Of a stretch of DNA of 37,588 bases, positions 17,447 through 27,553 are shown piece by piece (the stretch's first letter is position 1; each line of letters opens with the position of its first letter). The stretch covers positions 1 through 37,588 of the forward strand of contig RECR01000038.1 in NCBI GenBank assembly GCA_007693955.1, read 5' to 3'. Below the pieces are notes generated by a model. It saw only the letters and a program-made list of their open reading frames with translations, searched no databases and was not told the DNA's origin. Both the position numbers and the translations under genes were made by a program. Origin of the DNA: Gloeocapsa sp. DLM2.Bin57 (GTDB lineage: Bacteria > Cyanobacteriota > Cyanobacteriia > Cyanobacteriales > Gloeocapsaceae).

Positions 17447-18826
17447 ATGGTAGAAATTAAAGATCTTCTGGATCAATTAATTAGACGTTATGGTCAAAGG
17501 GTAGATTTTTTAGCGATTCGTGTCGAAGAATCTAATGGAACTAATCTAGTCCTAAGAAATAATCAGATCGAAACCCTCAGCGAGGCGATCGCTCTAGGAG
17601 GACAAGTGAGAGTCTGTCATCGCGGTGGTTGGGGTTTTGCTAGCTTTAACGACCTTTCTAGTTTAGCGACTCAAATCGAACAAGCGATCGCTTCGGCTAA
17701 ATTAGTAGGAGATGAAGAAACTATCCTCGCTGAAGTTGAACCTGTGGTGGTTAATTGTTCTTTACCCCTAGTAGGAGTTGCTCCTAGTTTAATCCCTTTG
17801 GTCCAGAAAAAGGAACTGTGCCATCGCTACAACGACATTTTACGCAGTTATCACCATAGTATCACCACTACTTCTGTTGCTTATAGCGATATCAACCAAA
17901 AAGTGATAATCGCTACCTCCGAAGGTGCAATGATTGAACAATCCTGGTCAGATTTAGAGATGCGCTTTACTGCTACAGCCAGAAAAAGCGATCAACTACA
18001 AACTGGTCGAGAAACCACGGGTTCACGTCTTGGCTATCAAGACTTAGAAAGCCTTGATGATCAAGTCCGTAGCGCTGCTGATCGCGCCGTAGTAGCCCTT
18101 GATTTACCCTCAGTACGGGGAGATACCTATAACGTGGTTATTGACCCTATTTTAACGGGATTATTCGTTCATGAAGCCTTTGGACATCTTTCTGAAGCGG
18201 ATATGCTTTATGAAAATCCCGACTTACTCGAAGTCATGACTCTAGGTAAAAAATTTGGACCACCTGAACTACAAATCCTTGATGGGGCTTCACCAGTTGG
18301 ACATCGAGGCAGTTATTATTATGATGACGAAGGTACACCCGCTACTACTACTCAATTAATCCAAGATGGAGTCTTAGTAGGACGTCTGCACTCTCGGGAA
18401 ACCGCAGGAAAATTAGGAGAAAAACCCACAGGTAACGCGCGCTGTCTGAATTATCATTATCCCCCTATTGTGCGTATGACCAATACCTGGATTGAACGAG
18501 GTAAAACACCTGTTGCTGATTTATTTAGTGACATTAAAACTGGTATATACGCTCGTAACTGGTTAGGGGGAATGACTAACGGAGAAATGTTTACTTTTAC
18601 CGCGGGAGAAGCTTGGATGATTCGTCAGGGTAAAATCGCTGAACCGGTTAAAGATGTCACTCTCTCAGGTAATGTTTTTAAAACTCTAGCCCAAATTGAA
18701 GCCATTGGGGATGATTTTTATTGGGATGAGTCGGGAGGTTGTGGTAAAGGTGGACAAAGTGGACTAGCTGTAGGTTGTGGTGGTCCTAGTCTGCGTATTC
18801 GTGATGTAGTTGTTGGTGGAGAGTAG
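17447..18826 (+). CDS. tldD: TldD-family metalloprotease
   Basis: The 459-residue protein matches TldD/PmbA family proteases. The zinc motif HExxxH is at 242-247 (HEAFGHLSEAD). Other family features are GHRGSYYYDDEGTPA, HSRETAGKLG and a C-terminal GGCGKGGQ-GLAVGCGGPS block. In bacteria TldD acts with TldE on unfolded or modified peptides, for example processing of ribosomally made peptides and CcdA degradation. No TldE partner is in the window. The gene is divergent from the DUF502 gene across 54 bases. Confidence 0.93.
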   Translation: MVEIKDLLDQLIRRYGQRVDFLAIRVEESNGTNLVLRNNQIETLSEAIALGGQVRVCHRGGWGFASFNDLSSLATQIEQAIASAKLVGDEETILAEVEPVVVNCSLPLVGVAPSLIPLVQKKELCHRYNDILRSYHHSITTTSVAYSDINQKVIIATSEGAMIEQSWSDLEMRFTATARKSDQLQTGRETTGSRLGYQDLESLDDQVRSAADRAVVALDLPSVRGDTYNVVIDPILTGLFVHEAFGHLSEADMLYENPDLLEVMTLGKKFGPPELQILDGASPVGHRGSYYYDDEGTPATTTQLIQDGVLVGRLHSRETAGKLGEKPTGNARCLNYHYPPIVRMTNTWIERGKTPVADLFSDIKTGIYARNWLGGMTNGEMFTFTAGEAWMIRQGKIAEPVKDVTLSGNVFKTLAQIEAIGDDFYWDESGGCGKGGQSGLAVGCGGPSLRIRDVVVGGE

Positions 18827-18860
18827 CGATCTCTTTTCTGATAGAGGAGAGAGCAAAAAA

Positions 18861-19069
18861 ATGACAGACAATTAACTGAAGATATCCCTAAGTTTAATCT
18901 CAAAAAAGGTAGCGTTGGGGTAATTGTTGAACATTATTCCATGTCTCAAGGAGAAGATGGATACAGTGTCGAAGGTTTAATTGAGCAAGATACCGTAGAA
19001 GTTACTGAGCCTCAAATTAAATTACTTAAGGTTGAACAAACATCAGAAAAAGCCACATTTTTTAATTAA
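18861..19069 (+). pseudogene. DUF4926-like small gene with a start-proximal frameshift
   Basis: An ATG at 18861 opens MTDN and stops at TAA 18873. In the shifted frame an open stretch from 18872 to TAA 19067-19069 encodes LTEDIPKFNLKKGSVGVIVE and about 45 further residues. It resembles the small DUF4926 family (LPE..LKKGxVGTIVE). That frame has no start codon before the conserved part. Restoring one T (AATTAACT to AATTTAACT) would join the two. I infer a one-base deletion, or a sequencing error. Confidence 0.6.
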
Positions 19070-19099
19070 TGACAGCCCAAATTAGAGGTTTTCTGACAA

Positions 19100-19780
19100 T
19101 TATAATCCTACTTTATCTAAAAATATTTCAGGTGTAGGTAAACTAGCAATTGCCCACCAGGGGTTATGTTGCTCTAATTCTACTAGAGAATAAGCTCCCG
19201 TAGCCACAGCGATCGCTTTTCCTTGAATAGCTGCACAACAATCGATATCATGGGGAGTATCCCCAATCACAAACAAGCGGTCTAGATTAACCTCACCGAC
19301 GATGTCTTTAGCTAAATCTACTGCTTGTTGGGCGATCGCTCTTCTTTCTTCGTTAAAGTCAGCAAAAGCACCATGAGTAAAATATTCATCTAAACCATAA
19401 TAACTTAATTTAGCTTGAGCACCTTTAGAGATATTCCCCGTTAAGAGAATTGATAAGACATCGGAACGAGATTTTAACTGTTCGAGGATTTCTCTAACTC
19501 CTTCTAATACCTTACCTTGACGACGGGGTAAACTTCTAGGTAGATAACTAGCGTATAATTCAAGTAACTGGTCTATTTTTTCCTGATCTGGATCGATACC
19601 AGCTTGTTTAAAGATATTAGCTGCTATCAGGCGATCGCTCATTCCTGCGGTAGGTAATTGGGAGAAATCCACCGCTTTACCGATTAACTCTTTGGCTGCG
19701 TCTTCTAAAGCGAAAATACCCGCTCTAGCGGTAGTTAAAAGAGTTCCGTCAATATCCCAACATAAAATAGTTGTCATCAA
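19100..19780 (-). CDS. HAD-family hydrolase (phosphoglycolate phosphatase-like)
   Basis: The 226-residue protein has an intact HAD subfamily I set: WDIDGTLLTT (about 9-18) with both Asp residues, LLTGNISKGAQAKL (motif II), and FVIGDTPHDIDCCAA (motif IV). The helical cap starts at about residue 20. Gph-like enzymes remove the phosphate from 2-phosphoglycolate or similar small molecules; the true substrate is unknown. It follows the GT4 gene on the same strand with a gap of 32 bases, so they may share a transcript. Confidence 0.85.
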   Translation of the reverse strand: MMTTILCWDIDGTLLTTARAGIFALEDAAKELIGKAVDFSQLPTAGMSDRLIAANIFKQAGIDPDQEKIDQLLELYASYLPRSLPRRQGKVLEGVREILEQLKSRSDVLSILLTGNISKGAQAKLSYYGLDEYFTHGAFADFNEERRAIAQQAVDLAKDIVGEVNLDRLFVIGDTPHDIDCCAAIQGKAIAVATGAYSLVELEQHNPWWAIASLPTPEIFLDKVGL

Positions 19781-19812
19781 AAAAACTAGCTCTCAAATAT
19801 GGTAATTTTAAC

Positions 19813-20994
19813 TTATCTAGTGACATTTACTTGCAGAGTTAAATCATATACTTTAGCTGTTTCTTGTGCTAATTGAGACCAATTAAACCGATTAAATAAA
19901 TCTATAAAAGCATTTTCTGTTAAAAACTTCCCATACTCAGGATTTTTCAAAATCGTTAAAATACCTTCAGCTAGAGATTCAGCATCGTTAGCTTGAGTGA
20001 CTATTCCTGTTTCTCCCTGTCTGACCACTTCTGGCAACCCCCCAGTATTTGATACAACTACAGGTACTAAAGCCGCAAAACTTTCTAAAGCTACTATCCC
20101 AAAAGGTTCGTAAAGACTAGGAAAAACAGCACAATCAGCTACGGTTTGAAACTTATCTAAATCTGCATCTGACATAAACCCTGTAAAATTACAAAAATCC
20201 CAGATACCTAAATTCCAAGCTTGTTGTTTGAGATTCTGAGTTTGACCTTCTCCAATTAAAATAAACTTAACATTGCCTTCTAATTCTGCTATTATCCTGG
20301 GTGCAGCGTTAAGCAGCACAAAAACCCCTTTTTCATGAGTCATACGTCCTACGTAATAGACGAGTTTTTCTTGATCTCTTGCAAATAGACGGCGAAAAGC
20401 GAGATAATCGAACTCAGGGGAATGTTGTTTTTTCTCGGGACGAATACCATTATAAATAATATTCATTTTATCCCAAGGAACATTCAGTACCCTTTCTACT
20501 TCATGACGCATATAATTAGTACAAACAATAATGCGTTGAGCGTGTTGAGCTAGATATTTTTCTTTACCGTGAATATAATCGTGAGTTCTGTTGTGAATAC
20601 CGTTATAACGACCATATTCTGTAGCGTGAATAGTGGCAATTAGGGGAATGTGAAAATGATATTTAAGAGCGATCGCCGCATCTCCTACCAACCAATCATG
20701 AGCGTGGATTAAATCAAAGGGCTCTTGTTCAATTATGAGCTTACCCCCATAATGACCCATACTCTCATTCATATTAGCTACCCAATGAAAAAAATCGTGT
20801 CCAGGGGCAACAGGCACGCGGTGAACATGAATACCTTCGACAATTTCGTAGTTAGGAGCATTAGCAACCTCTACCGTGATTAAATGAATAGTATGTCCTA
20901 ATTTCACTAGCTCTGGATATAATTCGGCAACATGGCGAGAAATACCCCCAATCAGACGGGGAGGAAACTCCCAAGCTAAGACCAGAATTTTCAT
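19813..20994 (-). CDS. GT4-family (GT-B fold) glycosyltransferase
   Basis: The 393-residue enzyme has two Rossmann lobes. The N-terminal lobe begins MKILVLAWEFPPRLIGGISRH, a glycine loop typical of glycogen-synthase-like GT4 enzymes, and contains LIHAHDWLVGDAA. The C-terminal lobe contains YVGRMTHEKGV and the E-x7-E nucleotide-sugar motif in SLYEPFGIVALESFAA. No membrane segment is seen. It could extend an alpha-glucan or a surface polymer; I would not call it GlgA, which is longer. The HAD gene follows it. Confidence 0.88.
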   Translation of the reverse strand: MKILVLAWEFPPRLIGGISRHVAELYPELVKLGHTIHLITVEVANAPNYEIVEGIHVHRVPVAPGHDFFHWVANMNESMGHYGGKLIIEQEPFDLIHAHDWLVGDAAIALKYHFHIPLIATIHATEYGRYNGIHNRTHDYIHGKEKYLAQHAQRIIVCTNYMRHEVERVLNVPWDKMNIIYNGIRPEKKQHSPEFDYLAFRRLFARDQEKLVYYVGRMTHEKGVFVLLNAAPRIIAELEGNVKFILIGEGQTQNLKQQAWNLGIWDFCNFTGFMSDADLDKFQTVADCAVFPSLYEPFGIVALESFAALVPVVVSNTGGLPEVVRQGETGIVTQANDAESLAEGILTILKNPEYGKFLTENAFIDLFNRFNWSQLAQETAKVYDLTLQVNVTR

Positions 20995-21061
20995 GTGCTC
21001 CTACTCCACGAAATTACATAATTATAATGCTATATTATAAGAATCTTGTTATTTAAGTACA

Positions 21062-22363
21062 ATGGCTGAAATAGGAGAAACCCATCTCAATCAAGCTCGC
21101 GCTAGTTTACAACAAGCTTTATCCTGGTATTCTAGTTTCCGTCGTCATTGGAATTATCCACCAGATGCTGAATTACAAGCAGCGGTGCGCAAGGATTTAC
21201 AAGTTTTACAGTCATCTTTAGATAAACTCGAACAAACAGTCATCAAAATAGCCACCTTTGGGTTAGTTAGTCGAGGTAAATCAGCGGTAGTTAACGCTTT
21301 AGTTGGACAGAAAATCTTAGCAACAGGGCCAATTCATGGTGTTACCCAATGGCCCAAATCCGTGCGCTGGTCTCCTCCCTCTGGTAAAGTCCAGATGGAA
21401 TTAATCGATACACCAGGTTTAGACGAAATCTCAGGTGAAATAAGAGCCCAAATGGCGAAAACTGTAGCCCTAGAAGCAGATTTGATTCTGTTTGTAGTGG
21501 CAGGAGATATCACCAGAACTGAGTATGCAGCATTGTGTGAACTACGTCAAGCTCAAAAACCCCTAATTCTAGTCTTCAATAAGATTGACCTTTACCCTGA
21601 ACAAGATCAACAAACCATTATAGCACAACTGCAAGCACTTGGGGGAATTTCTCTAGAAGCGATCGCTCTAGTAGCAGCTGAGCCTCAACCTGTACCAGTT
21701 AAGGTAAAATGGACAGATGGAACTATTACCCAAGAATGGGAAACCCCACCACCGCAAATTAATCAACTCAGAGAGAAAATTTTAGACATTCTTAACCGGG
21801 AAGGGCGATCGCTTCTCGCTCTTAACGCTCTATCTCAAGCTAAAATAGCAGCAACTAACATCGCCACTAAAACCATTACCCTTCGTCAAGAACAAGCAGA
21901 AACAATTATCTGGAACTACGCTAAGTATAAAGCCCTAGTCGTAGCTATTAATCCCTTACCTATCTTAGATATACTAGTTGGTAGTCTAACCGATTTATTT
22001 TTGATTCGCTCCCTAGCTCGTTTATATGGTCTCCCCATTACTAATTATCAAGCTGGTAAACTATTAAAAACTATCTTAACTAGTACAGGAGGACTATTAC
22101 TCGGAGAAACTGTTACTAGTACAATCTTAGGAATGGGCAAAATAACCATCTGGAATAATCCCACAGATTTTACCATCTATAGTGGAACAGCTTTAACTCA
22201 AGGAGCGATCGCCCTTTATGGTAGTTATATCATTGGTAAATCTACTCAAGTATATCTTAAACAAGGCTGTACTTGGGGACCTTTTGGACCTAGTACCATT
22301 ATTCAAGAAATCCTAACTCAAATCGAACCTGATAGCATTATCGCTCGTGTACAATCTACCTGA
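21062..22363 (+). CDS. DUF697-type dynamin/Era-like membrane GTPase
   Basis: The 433-residue protein has an N-terminal helical region (1-60), a GTPase domain with G1 GLVSRGKS (67-74), G3 DTPG (from 116) and G4 NKID (173-176), and a C-terminal helical, partly hydrophobic domain. That last domain starts at NPLPILDILVGSLTDLFLIRSLA and matches the DUF697-like tail of cyanobacterial GTPases. Such proteins are membrane-associated and resemble bacterial dynamin or YcjF/EngA relatives; the role is unknown. An 11-base gap leads to the aldo/keto reductase gene, suggesting an operon through anmK. Confidence 0.85.
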   Translation: MAEIGETHLNQARASLQQALSWYSSFRRHWNYPPDAELQAAVRKDLQVLQSSLDKLEQTVIKIATFGLVSRGKSAVVNALVGQKILATGPIHGVTQWPKSVRWSPPSGKVQMELIDTPGLDEISGEIRAQMAKTVALEADLILFVVAGDITRTEYAALCELRQAQKPLILVFNKIDLYPEQDQQTIIAQLQALGGISLEAIALVAAEPQPVPVKVKWTDGTITQEWETPPPQINQLREKILDILNREGRSLLALNALSQAKIAATNIATKTITLRQEQAETIIWNYAKYKALVVAINPLPILDILVGSLTDLFLIRSLARLYGLPITNYQAGKLLKTILTSTGGLLLGETVTSTILGMGKITIWNNPTDFTIYSGTALTQGAIALYGSYIIGKSTQVYLKQGCTWGPFGPSTIIQEILTQIEPDSIIARVQST

Positions 22364-22374
22364 GTAAATCAATT

Positions 22375-23325
22375 ATGAAAACTTTAGCATTAACTAATCA
22401 AGATACCATGCCTATGTTTGGCCTAGGTACGTGGAAATCACCACCAGGTGAAGTCTATCAAGCAGTCAAAACCGCCCTAGCTATAGGTTATAAACATATA
22501 GATTGTGCACCAATTTATCGCAATGAACCAGAAGTGGGTCAAGCAATCCAAGAAAGTTTAAGCTCAGGAATAGTTAAACGTGAAGAAATCTGGATAACCT
22601 CAAAACTCTGGAATAACGCTCATCAATCTCCTGAAGTTATACCCGCACTTAAACAAACCCTCAAGGATTTACAGTTAGACTATCTAGATTTATGCTTAAT
22701 CCATTGGCCCATAGCTCTAAAAAAAGGTGTATTATTTCCCGAAAAAGCCTCAGACTATCTAACTTTAACAGAAGTACCCCTAATAGAAACGTGGTCAGCA
22801 ATGATAGCAGCATCCGAGCAAGGATTATGTAAACATATAGGAGTGAGTAATTTTAGTCAGCAAAAACTCGCTGATTTAATCGCACAAACAAGCTATAAAC
22901 CCGAAGTAAATCAAGTAGAATCTCACCCCTATCTACAACAAAACGACCTGTTAGCTTATTGTCAGAGTCAAGGAATTGTGTTTACTGCTTATTCTCCCTT
23001 AGGCTCGAGCGATCGCGCTCAGGTTTTTAAAAAAGCAGATGAACCAAGTTTATTAACCCATCCTCTTATCCTAGACATAGCAGCTAAACACTCTCTTACT
23101 CCCGCACAAATATTAATAGCTTGGGGAATTAATCGCAATACCGTAGTTATTCCTAAATCAGTCAATCCTGAGCGTATAGCTGAGAATCTCGCCGCTAGTG
23201 AAGTAAACTTAACCTCTGAAGATATGCAAGCGATCGCCACTCTGGAGCTTAATTATCGTTACGTTGATGGCAGTTTTTGGGAAATACCAGGCTCTCCCTA
23301 TACAGTAGCTGAACTTTGGGATTAG
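22375..23325 (+). CDS. Aldo/keto reductase
   Basis: The 316-residue TIM-barrel oxidoreductase reduces aldehydes or ketones with NADPH. The catalytic tetrad falls at Asp43, Tyr48, Lys77 and His110, the same positions as in human aldose reductase. Further signatures are the strand GVSNFS and [13 protein letters not shown] near the cofactor phosphate. Length is normal. It follows the GTPase gene by 11 bases and precedes anmK by ten. Confidence 0.93.
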   Translation: MKTLALTNQDTMPMFGLGTWKSPPGEVYQAVKTALAIGYKHIDCAPIYRNEPEVGQAIQESLSSGIVKREEIWITSKLWNNAHQSPEVIPALKQTLKDLQLDYLDLCLIHWPIALKKGVLFPEKASDYLTLTEVPLIETWSAMIAASEQGLCKHIGVSNFSQQKLADLIAQTSYKPEVNQVESHPYLQQNDLLAYCQSQGIVFTAYSPLGSSDRAQVFKKADEPSLLTHPLILDIAAKHSLTPAQILIAWGINRNTVVIPKSVNPERIAENLAASEVNLTSEDMQAIATLELNYRYVDGSFWEIPGSPYTVAELWD

Positions 23326-23335
23326 CCACAATAAT

Positions 23336-24505
23336 ATGGTCAAAGTAATCGGTTTAATGAGTGGAACATCCCTAGATGGCATAGATGCGGTTGTAGTTGA
23401 GATAGTAGGAGAAAAACTCAATCTAGAGGTATCTTTACTCGCTAGCGCTATTTTTGAGTATCCTCATGGTTTAAAACAACGAATATTAGCAGTAGCCGAA
23501 GGTGAAGCTATCTCTGTGGCAGAATTGGCTAATTTAGACGATGAAATAGCTATTCAATTGGCGACAGCAGCACAGGAATTAGCCCAAAAACAATCATTAA
23601 TCGCCCTAATTGGCTCTCATGGTCAAACTGTTTACCATCGTCCCCCGGGAAATCTTCCTCAAAATCTTGGCTATAGCTTACAATTGGGAAGGGGAGAATT
23701 AATCGCTAATCTCACTAACATTCCTACGGTAAGTAATTTTAGAGCCGCAGATATCGCCGCTTATGGACAAGGAGCACCTTTAGTACCAAAAGTAGATGCA
23801 GCTTTACTATCTCATCCTAATAAATGTAGATGTATTCAAAATATCGGCGGTATCTCTAATCTTACCTATTTACCCTCTAGGGAAACCCCAGACTGGGAAA
23901 ATAAAATCTCGGGTTGGGATACAGGACCTGGAAATATGCTCCTGGATTTAGCTGTAACACAGTTAACTCAAGGACGTCAAACCTTTGACCAAGACGGTAA
24001 ATGGGCAGCTCAAGGTCAACCTAATCAAACCCTCGTTAATGAGTGGCTCAAGGATGATTTTTTTAGACAACCTCCCCCTAAATCCACAGGAAGAGAATTG
24101 TTTGGTCAAGAGTATCTGACTCGTTGTGCTCAACAAGCTGATTCTTGGGGATTGAGTACAGTTGACTGGTTAGCAACCCTGACAGAGTTGACAGTAGCTG
24201 CTATAGAGAGTAATTATCGGGCTTTTTTACCAGAAATGCCCTCGGAAGTCTTACTCTGTGGAGGTGGAAGTCAAAATTTATACCTTAAGCAACGTTTACA
24301 GTCTAGATTAGGGGAAAATATAGCCGTTTTGACTACAGCTGTGCTGGGGATTAACCCTAAGTTTAAAGAAGCGATCGCTTTTGCGGTATTAGCTTATTGG
24401 CGTTATTTTGTAAGTTTTCCAGGGAATTTGCCTCAAGTTACTGGAGCAAAACAACCAGTTTTACTTGGCTGTGTTTATTTGCCTTTTGGGAGCAACAAGG
24501 AGTAA
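23336..24505 (+). CDS. anmK: Anhydro-N-acetylmuramic acid kinase
   Basis: The 389-residue enzyme opens rings of 1,6-anhydro-MurNAc and phosphorylates it in peptidoglycan recycling. It has the typical [14 protein letters not shown] (7-20), [59 protein letters not shown] and LLCGGGSQN blocks. Length is normal. It is closely followed by the small unrecognised gene, whose TTG start lies four bases past its stop. Confidence 0.96.
   Translation: MVKVIGLMSGTSLDGIDAVVVEIVGEKLNLEVSLLASAIFEYPHGLKQRILAVAEGEAISVAELANLDDEIAIQLATAAQELAQKQSLIALIGSHGQTVYHRPPGNLPQNLGYSLQLGRGELIANLTNIPTVSNFRAADIAAYGQGAPLVPKVDAALLSHPNKCRCIQNIGGISNLTYLPSRETPDWENKISGWDTGPGNMLLDLAVTQLTQGRQTFDQDGKWAAQGQPNQTLVNEWLKDDFFRQPPPKSTGRELFGQEYLTRCAQQADSWGLSTVDWLATLTELTVAAIESNYRAFLPEMPSEVLLCGGGSQNLYLKQRLQSRLGENIAVLTTAVLGINPKFKEAIAFAVLAYWRYFVSFPGNLPQVTGAKQPVLLGCVYLPFGSNKE
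24497..24502 (+). promoter_or_regulatory. Ribosome binding site deciding the TTG start at 24510
   Basis: AAGGAG is seven bases before TTG 24510, inside the end of anmK. Confidence 0.7.
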
Positions 24506-24509
24506 AATT

Positions 24510-24953
24510 TTGACTCACAGTTTTTTAGTAGAAACAGGACAATGGTTAGTTAATGGTAGTTGGTTTGAACGTAATCAAACACCTTTGACGGTAAATGGAT
24601 CTATTGATATTCGTTGGAGTGAACAAAATTGGTTTACAATGAATTTAGAGTTGAGTTTTCCAGGTAGCGATCGAGAGGATATTATTAGCAAGTATCGGGG
24701 TCATTTTCACGAAGCTGCTTATCAATATACTTATGTGTTGAAACAGAATTTATTGGGTAAAATAGAAGGTGAAGGTTGGATCGCTTTTGATTCCATTGTC
24801 CAACGCTATTGGGTGATAGGCGATCGCCAAAGACGAAGTGGCTTTGAAACTTTTTATCGGATTAATTCCTCTAGTTATCATCTCTCGGGAGCGATTATCA
24901 CAGGTGCTTTTATCAGTAGCACAATCGAAGCGACACTAGAACGTCAAAGTTAA
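24510..24953 (+). CDS. Unrecognised 147-residue cyanobacterial-type protein, TTG start
   Basis: The protein starts LTHSFLVETGQWLVNGSWF (M at TTG) and contains FPGSDREDIISKYRGHF, GEGWIAFDSIVQRYWVIGD and RQRRSGFETFYRIN. It is beta-rich with no signal peptide, membrane segment or known motif. I recall similar proteins in other cyanobacteria but no function. The TTG at 24510 is chosen because AAGGAG lies at 24497-24502, and an upstream in-frame ATG at 24465 lies inside anmK. It is part of the GTPase-AKR-anmK run. Confidence 0.75.
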   Translation: MTHSFLVETGQWLVNGSWFERNQTPLTVNGSIDIRWSEQNWFTMNLELSFPGSDREDIISKYRGHFHEAAYQYTYVLKQNLLGKIEGEGWIAFDSIVQRYWVIGDRQRRSGFETFYRINSSSYHLSGAIITGAFISSTIEATLERQS

Positions 24954-24994
24954 CAACGGATTTGGGAAATTTATGGAACTGGAGTCGAGAGCAG

Positions 24995-26521
24995 ATGAAT
25001 AGCGATCGCAATCTTAACCGCATCATTGCCAAACGTTATCGTCTCGTAGAGTTAATCGGGACAGGTGCTATGGGTCAAGTATATCGTGCTGAGGATAAAG
25101 TACTCGGCAATGCCACTGTAGCTGTTAAGTTCCTTTCCCAAACTCTACTCAATGACAAAATGCGCGAAAGATTTGAGCGAGAAGCGACTATTTGTGCTAA
25201 CTTGGCTGAAAAAAGTATTCATATCGTGGGTGTTCGAGACTATGGCATCGATGAGAATAAAGTACCTTACTATATCATGGAATTCCTGCAAGGTCGCGCT
25301 CTTAACGATATTATCCAAGAAGAGGAAATCCTCCTACCTCGCTTTTTATCTTTAACTCGTCAAATTTGTTTAGGTTTAGACTGTGCTCATAAAGGGATAA
25401 TTTTTAAAGGCAAACATTCTCCCATTATTCATCGTGATATTAAACCAAGCAATATATATGTGTTACAAGACCCCACAATAGGAGAACTAGTTAAGGTTTT
25501 AGACTTTGGTATTGCCAAATTAATTCAATCAGATCGCTCCCAAACCCATTCTTTTATGGGTACTCTCGCTTATTGCTCTCCCGAGCAAATGGAAGGAAAA
25601 GAGTTAGATAATCGAAGCGATATTTATAGTCTCGGTATCATGATGTATGAGATGTTAACCAATGAGATGCCCATACTTCCTGAGACATCTTCTTTTCCAG
25701 GTTGGTATAAAGCCCATCACGAGTTTCCCCCTAAATCTTTTAACCCTAGACTACATATTTCTCAAGATTTACAGAATGTAATTCTCAAATGTCTAGCTAA
25801 AAAACCAGAAGCTAGATTTCAATCTGTCGGTGAAATTATCCCAATTCTCGAAAAAATCCCTCATCAAGAGCAACAAAACCACTACCCCGAGAAACCATCA
25901 GCTCCAAAACCTCCACAGTTAGGCTCTTTTCCCAGTCAAGTAACCCAAACCCCCACCATTATCTCTAAGGTAGATGAATTTTACCTACAAGCTTCTTGGC
26001 CCATGGATAAACCCCAACAAAAAATAGTGTTTCCCAAAACCATGAATGTGGGAGATGGTATCTATCCTACTCTCTGGGTAATGTTGGAGCAACAAGACAT
26101 TATTAATCGTATGTCTAGTATCCGTTATAATCAATTTCTTTATCTAGGCTCACCCCATCCCATGGTTTTGTGGATTACCGTGTTATACCACCAAGAACAT
26201 GGTCCACGTTGGTTGCCCTGTTATTTAGACTTTAAAACAGATAGTGGGTTACAAATAGGACGTTTATTATCAGATATAGGGAATTATGCTATTTTATTCT
26301 TTGGTTTAAATGAACCGCAAAAATGCAGACACGTCATGAAGAGTACTATAGCTCCCCATCAACGTGATTTATTAAAACAATGGTCTCAAGGAGCTAGTGG
26401 AGTCAAACACTATGGTAAACCTCAAATCAGTAAACGTCTGTTAAAACAAGAATTTGAGAAACTCAAACCCAAAATAGTTGAAAAGCTCGTTAAACTGAGA
26501 GCTTCTCAACAATCTCGCTAA
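24995..26521 (+). CDS. Hanks-type Ser/Thr protein kinase with an uncharacterised C-terminal domain
   Basis: From ATG 24995 the protein is 508 residues. The kinase domain (about 14-290) is complete: P-loop GTGAMGQVY (22-30), Lys45 in VAVKFL, HRDIKPSN (catalytic Asp148), DFG Asp170, and CSPEQM activation segment. A Pro/Gln-rich linker (about 293-325) leads to a roughly 180-residue C-terminal domain beginning near VDEFYLQASWPMDKPQQ, which I do not recognise and which lacks a membrane segment. It resembles the SpkC-type kinases of cyanobacteria. An in-frame TTG at 24962 is a possible alternative start. Its stop overlaps that of the convergent stress-protein gene by four bases. Confidence 0.92.
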   Translation: MNSDRNLNRIIAKRYRLVELIGTGAMGQVYRAEDKVLGNATVAVKFLSQTLLNDKMRERFEREATICANLAEKSIHIVGVRDYGIDENKVPYYIMEFLQGRALNDIIQEEEILLPRFLSLTRQICLGLDCAHKGIIFKGKHSPIIHRDIKPSNIYVLQDPTIGELVKVLDFGIAKLIQSDRSQTHSFMGTLAYCSPEQMEGKELDNRSDIYSLGIMMYEMLTNEMPILPETSSFPGWYKAHHEFPPKSFNPRLHISQDLQNVILKCLAKKPEARFQSVGEIIPILEKIPHQEQQNHYPEKPSAPKPPQLGSFPSQVTQTPTIISKVDEFYLQASWPMDKPQQKIVFPKTMNVGDGIYPTLWVMLEQQDIINRMSSIRYNQFLYLGSPHPMVLWITVLYHQEHGPRWLPCYLDFKTDSGLQIGRLLSDIGNYAILFFGLNEPQKCRHVMKSTIAPHQRDLLKQWSQGASGVKHYGKPQISKRLLKQEFEKLKPKIVEKLVKLRASQQSR

Positions 26522-27399
26522 CGTTTAGGAGAGAACAATAAAACAGGATACCAACTCCGATGCAAGATATCATTAGCAAAGCTAGAAACAGTCCAATCTA
26601 AGGGGTTAGTCTGATAATCACTAGCAATGACAATCGCGCTAATATCAGAGTGTAAAGCCGCTTTTAAGGTTTCAGCAATAGGATCACCTTCTCTGACTTC
26701 TGTATTAACTTCTAAAGCCACCCCTTCTAACTGTTTTTGCACTTCAGCTAGCTTAGCTTGAGCTTGTGACATTTTGCTCTCGGTTAACTCTTTAGATCTT
26801 CTGACCTCTTCTACTACAGTAAGAAGCATACATTTTTTGATTGTGGTTTCAGGAAAACCCTCTACGTGTTCTTTGAGACGTTTAACACAGTAGTGAGAAT
26901 TTTCTCCGTCGTCATAGGGAATTAACAAATAGCGTAGCAAATGCTGACAACGTAGAGATAATTCTTCTCTAGTGTAAGTAGAAATCAACTGAGGACGAAT
27001 AATTAGAATAGGGGATTCAGTTAATTTAGCAATTCCTGTACTGGTACTACCAAAGATCGTCTCTTTCCAACCGCTACGGATAGGAGTTCCTACAATAACT
27101 AGATCTACGTGATACTTATCTAAAATCCTTTTTACCCCTTCTACGGGATTTCCTGCATATACTTCTACAGATACTTTTACCCCTTCAGGTAACCCTAATA
27201 AGATAGCAGATCCTAGTTTAGCTTCAGCCTCTTTAATAGCTCGGGAATCTTCCCGAGGTACTTGTCCTTGTTTTTCTAAAGATACGCTATGAAAAAAAAT
27301 AACGTGTGTAAGATTGCTCTGAGCTAAATCAGGTACAAACTCTGTTAAACGCTCTAAACCATCTGTAAAATCTGTGCAGATTAAGCAAGTTTTTGACAT
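26518..27399 (-). CDS. Tandem universal stress protein (UspA domains)
   Basis: The protein (293 residues from ATG at 27399; ATG 27405 adds two) contains two UspA folds. The first (about 1-140) has the motif VDLVIVGTPIRSGW followed by GSTSTGIAKLTESPILIIRP, the family's ATP-binding C-terminal loop. The second (about 155-290) ends ISAIVIASDYQT and a shorter LHRSWYPVLLF segment, whose ATP loop is degenerate. A helical insert (KELTESKMSQAQAKLAEVQKQ) lies between strands. Such proteins act in stress survival. It converges on the kinase gene. Confidence 0.9.
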   Translation of the reverse strand: MSKTCLICTDFTDGLERLTEFVPDLAQSNLTHVIFFHSVSLEKQGQVPREDSRAIKEAEAKLGSAILLGLPEGVKVSVEVYAGNPVEGVKRILDKYHVDLVIVGTPIRSGWKETIFGSTSTGIAKLTESPILIIRPQLISTYTREELSLRCQHLLRYLLIPYDDGENSHYCVKRLKEHVEGFPETTIKKCMLLTVVEEVRRSKELTESKMSQAQAKLAEVQKQLEGVALEVNTEVREGDPIAETLKAALHSDISAIVIASDYQTNPLDWTVSSFANDILHRSWYPVLLFSPKR

Positions 27400-27553
27400 A
27401 TACAATCATAAATACTTTTCTTCTAGATTAACACTTATTCTAGAGAAAATAATGGTTACAAACCCCAACCACCCCAGTTTTTTTATCAACAGCTTATAAA
27501 CCAAGGATAACCCAACCAGAGAAGGAGGTAGTAACTACCTATTGATTACGCTT

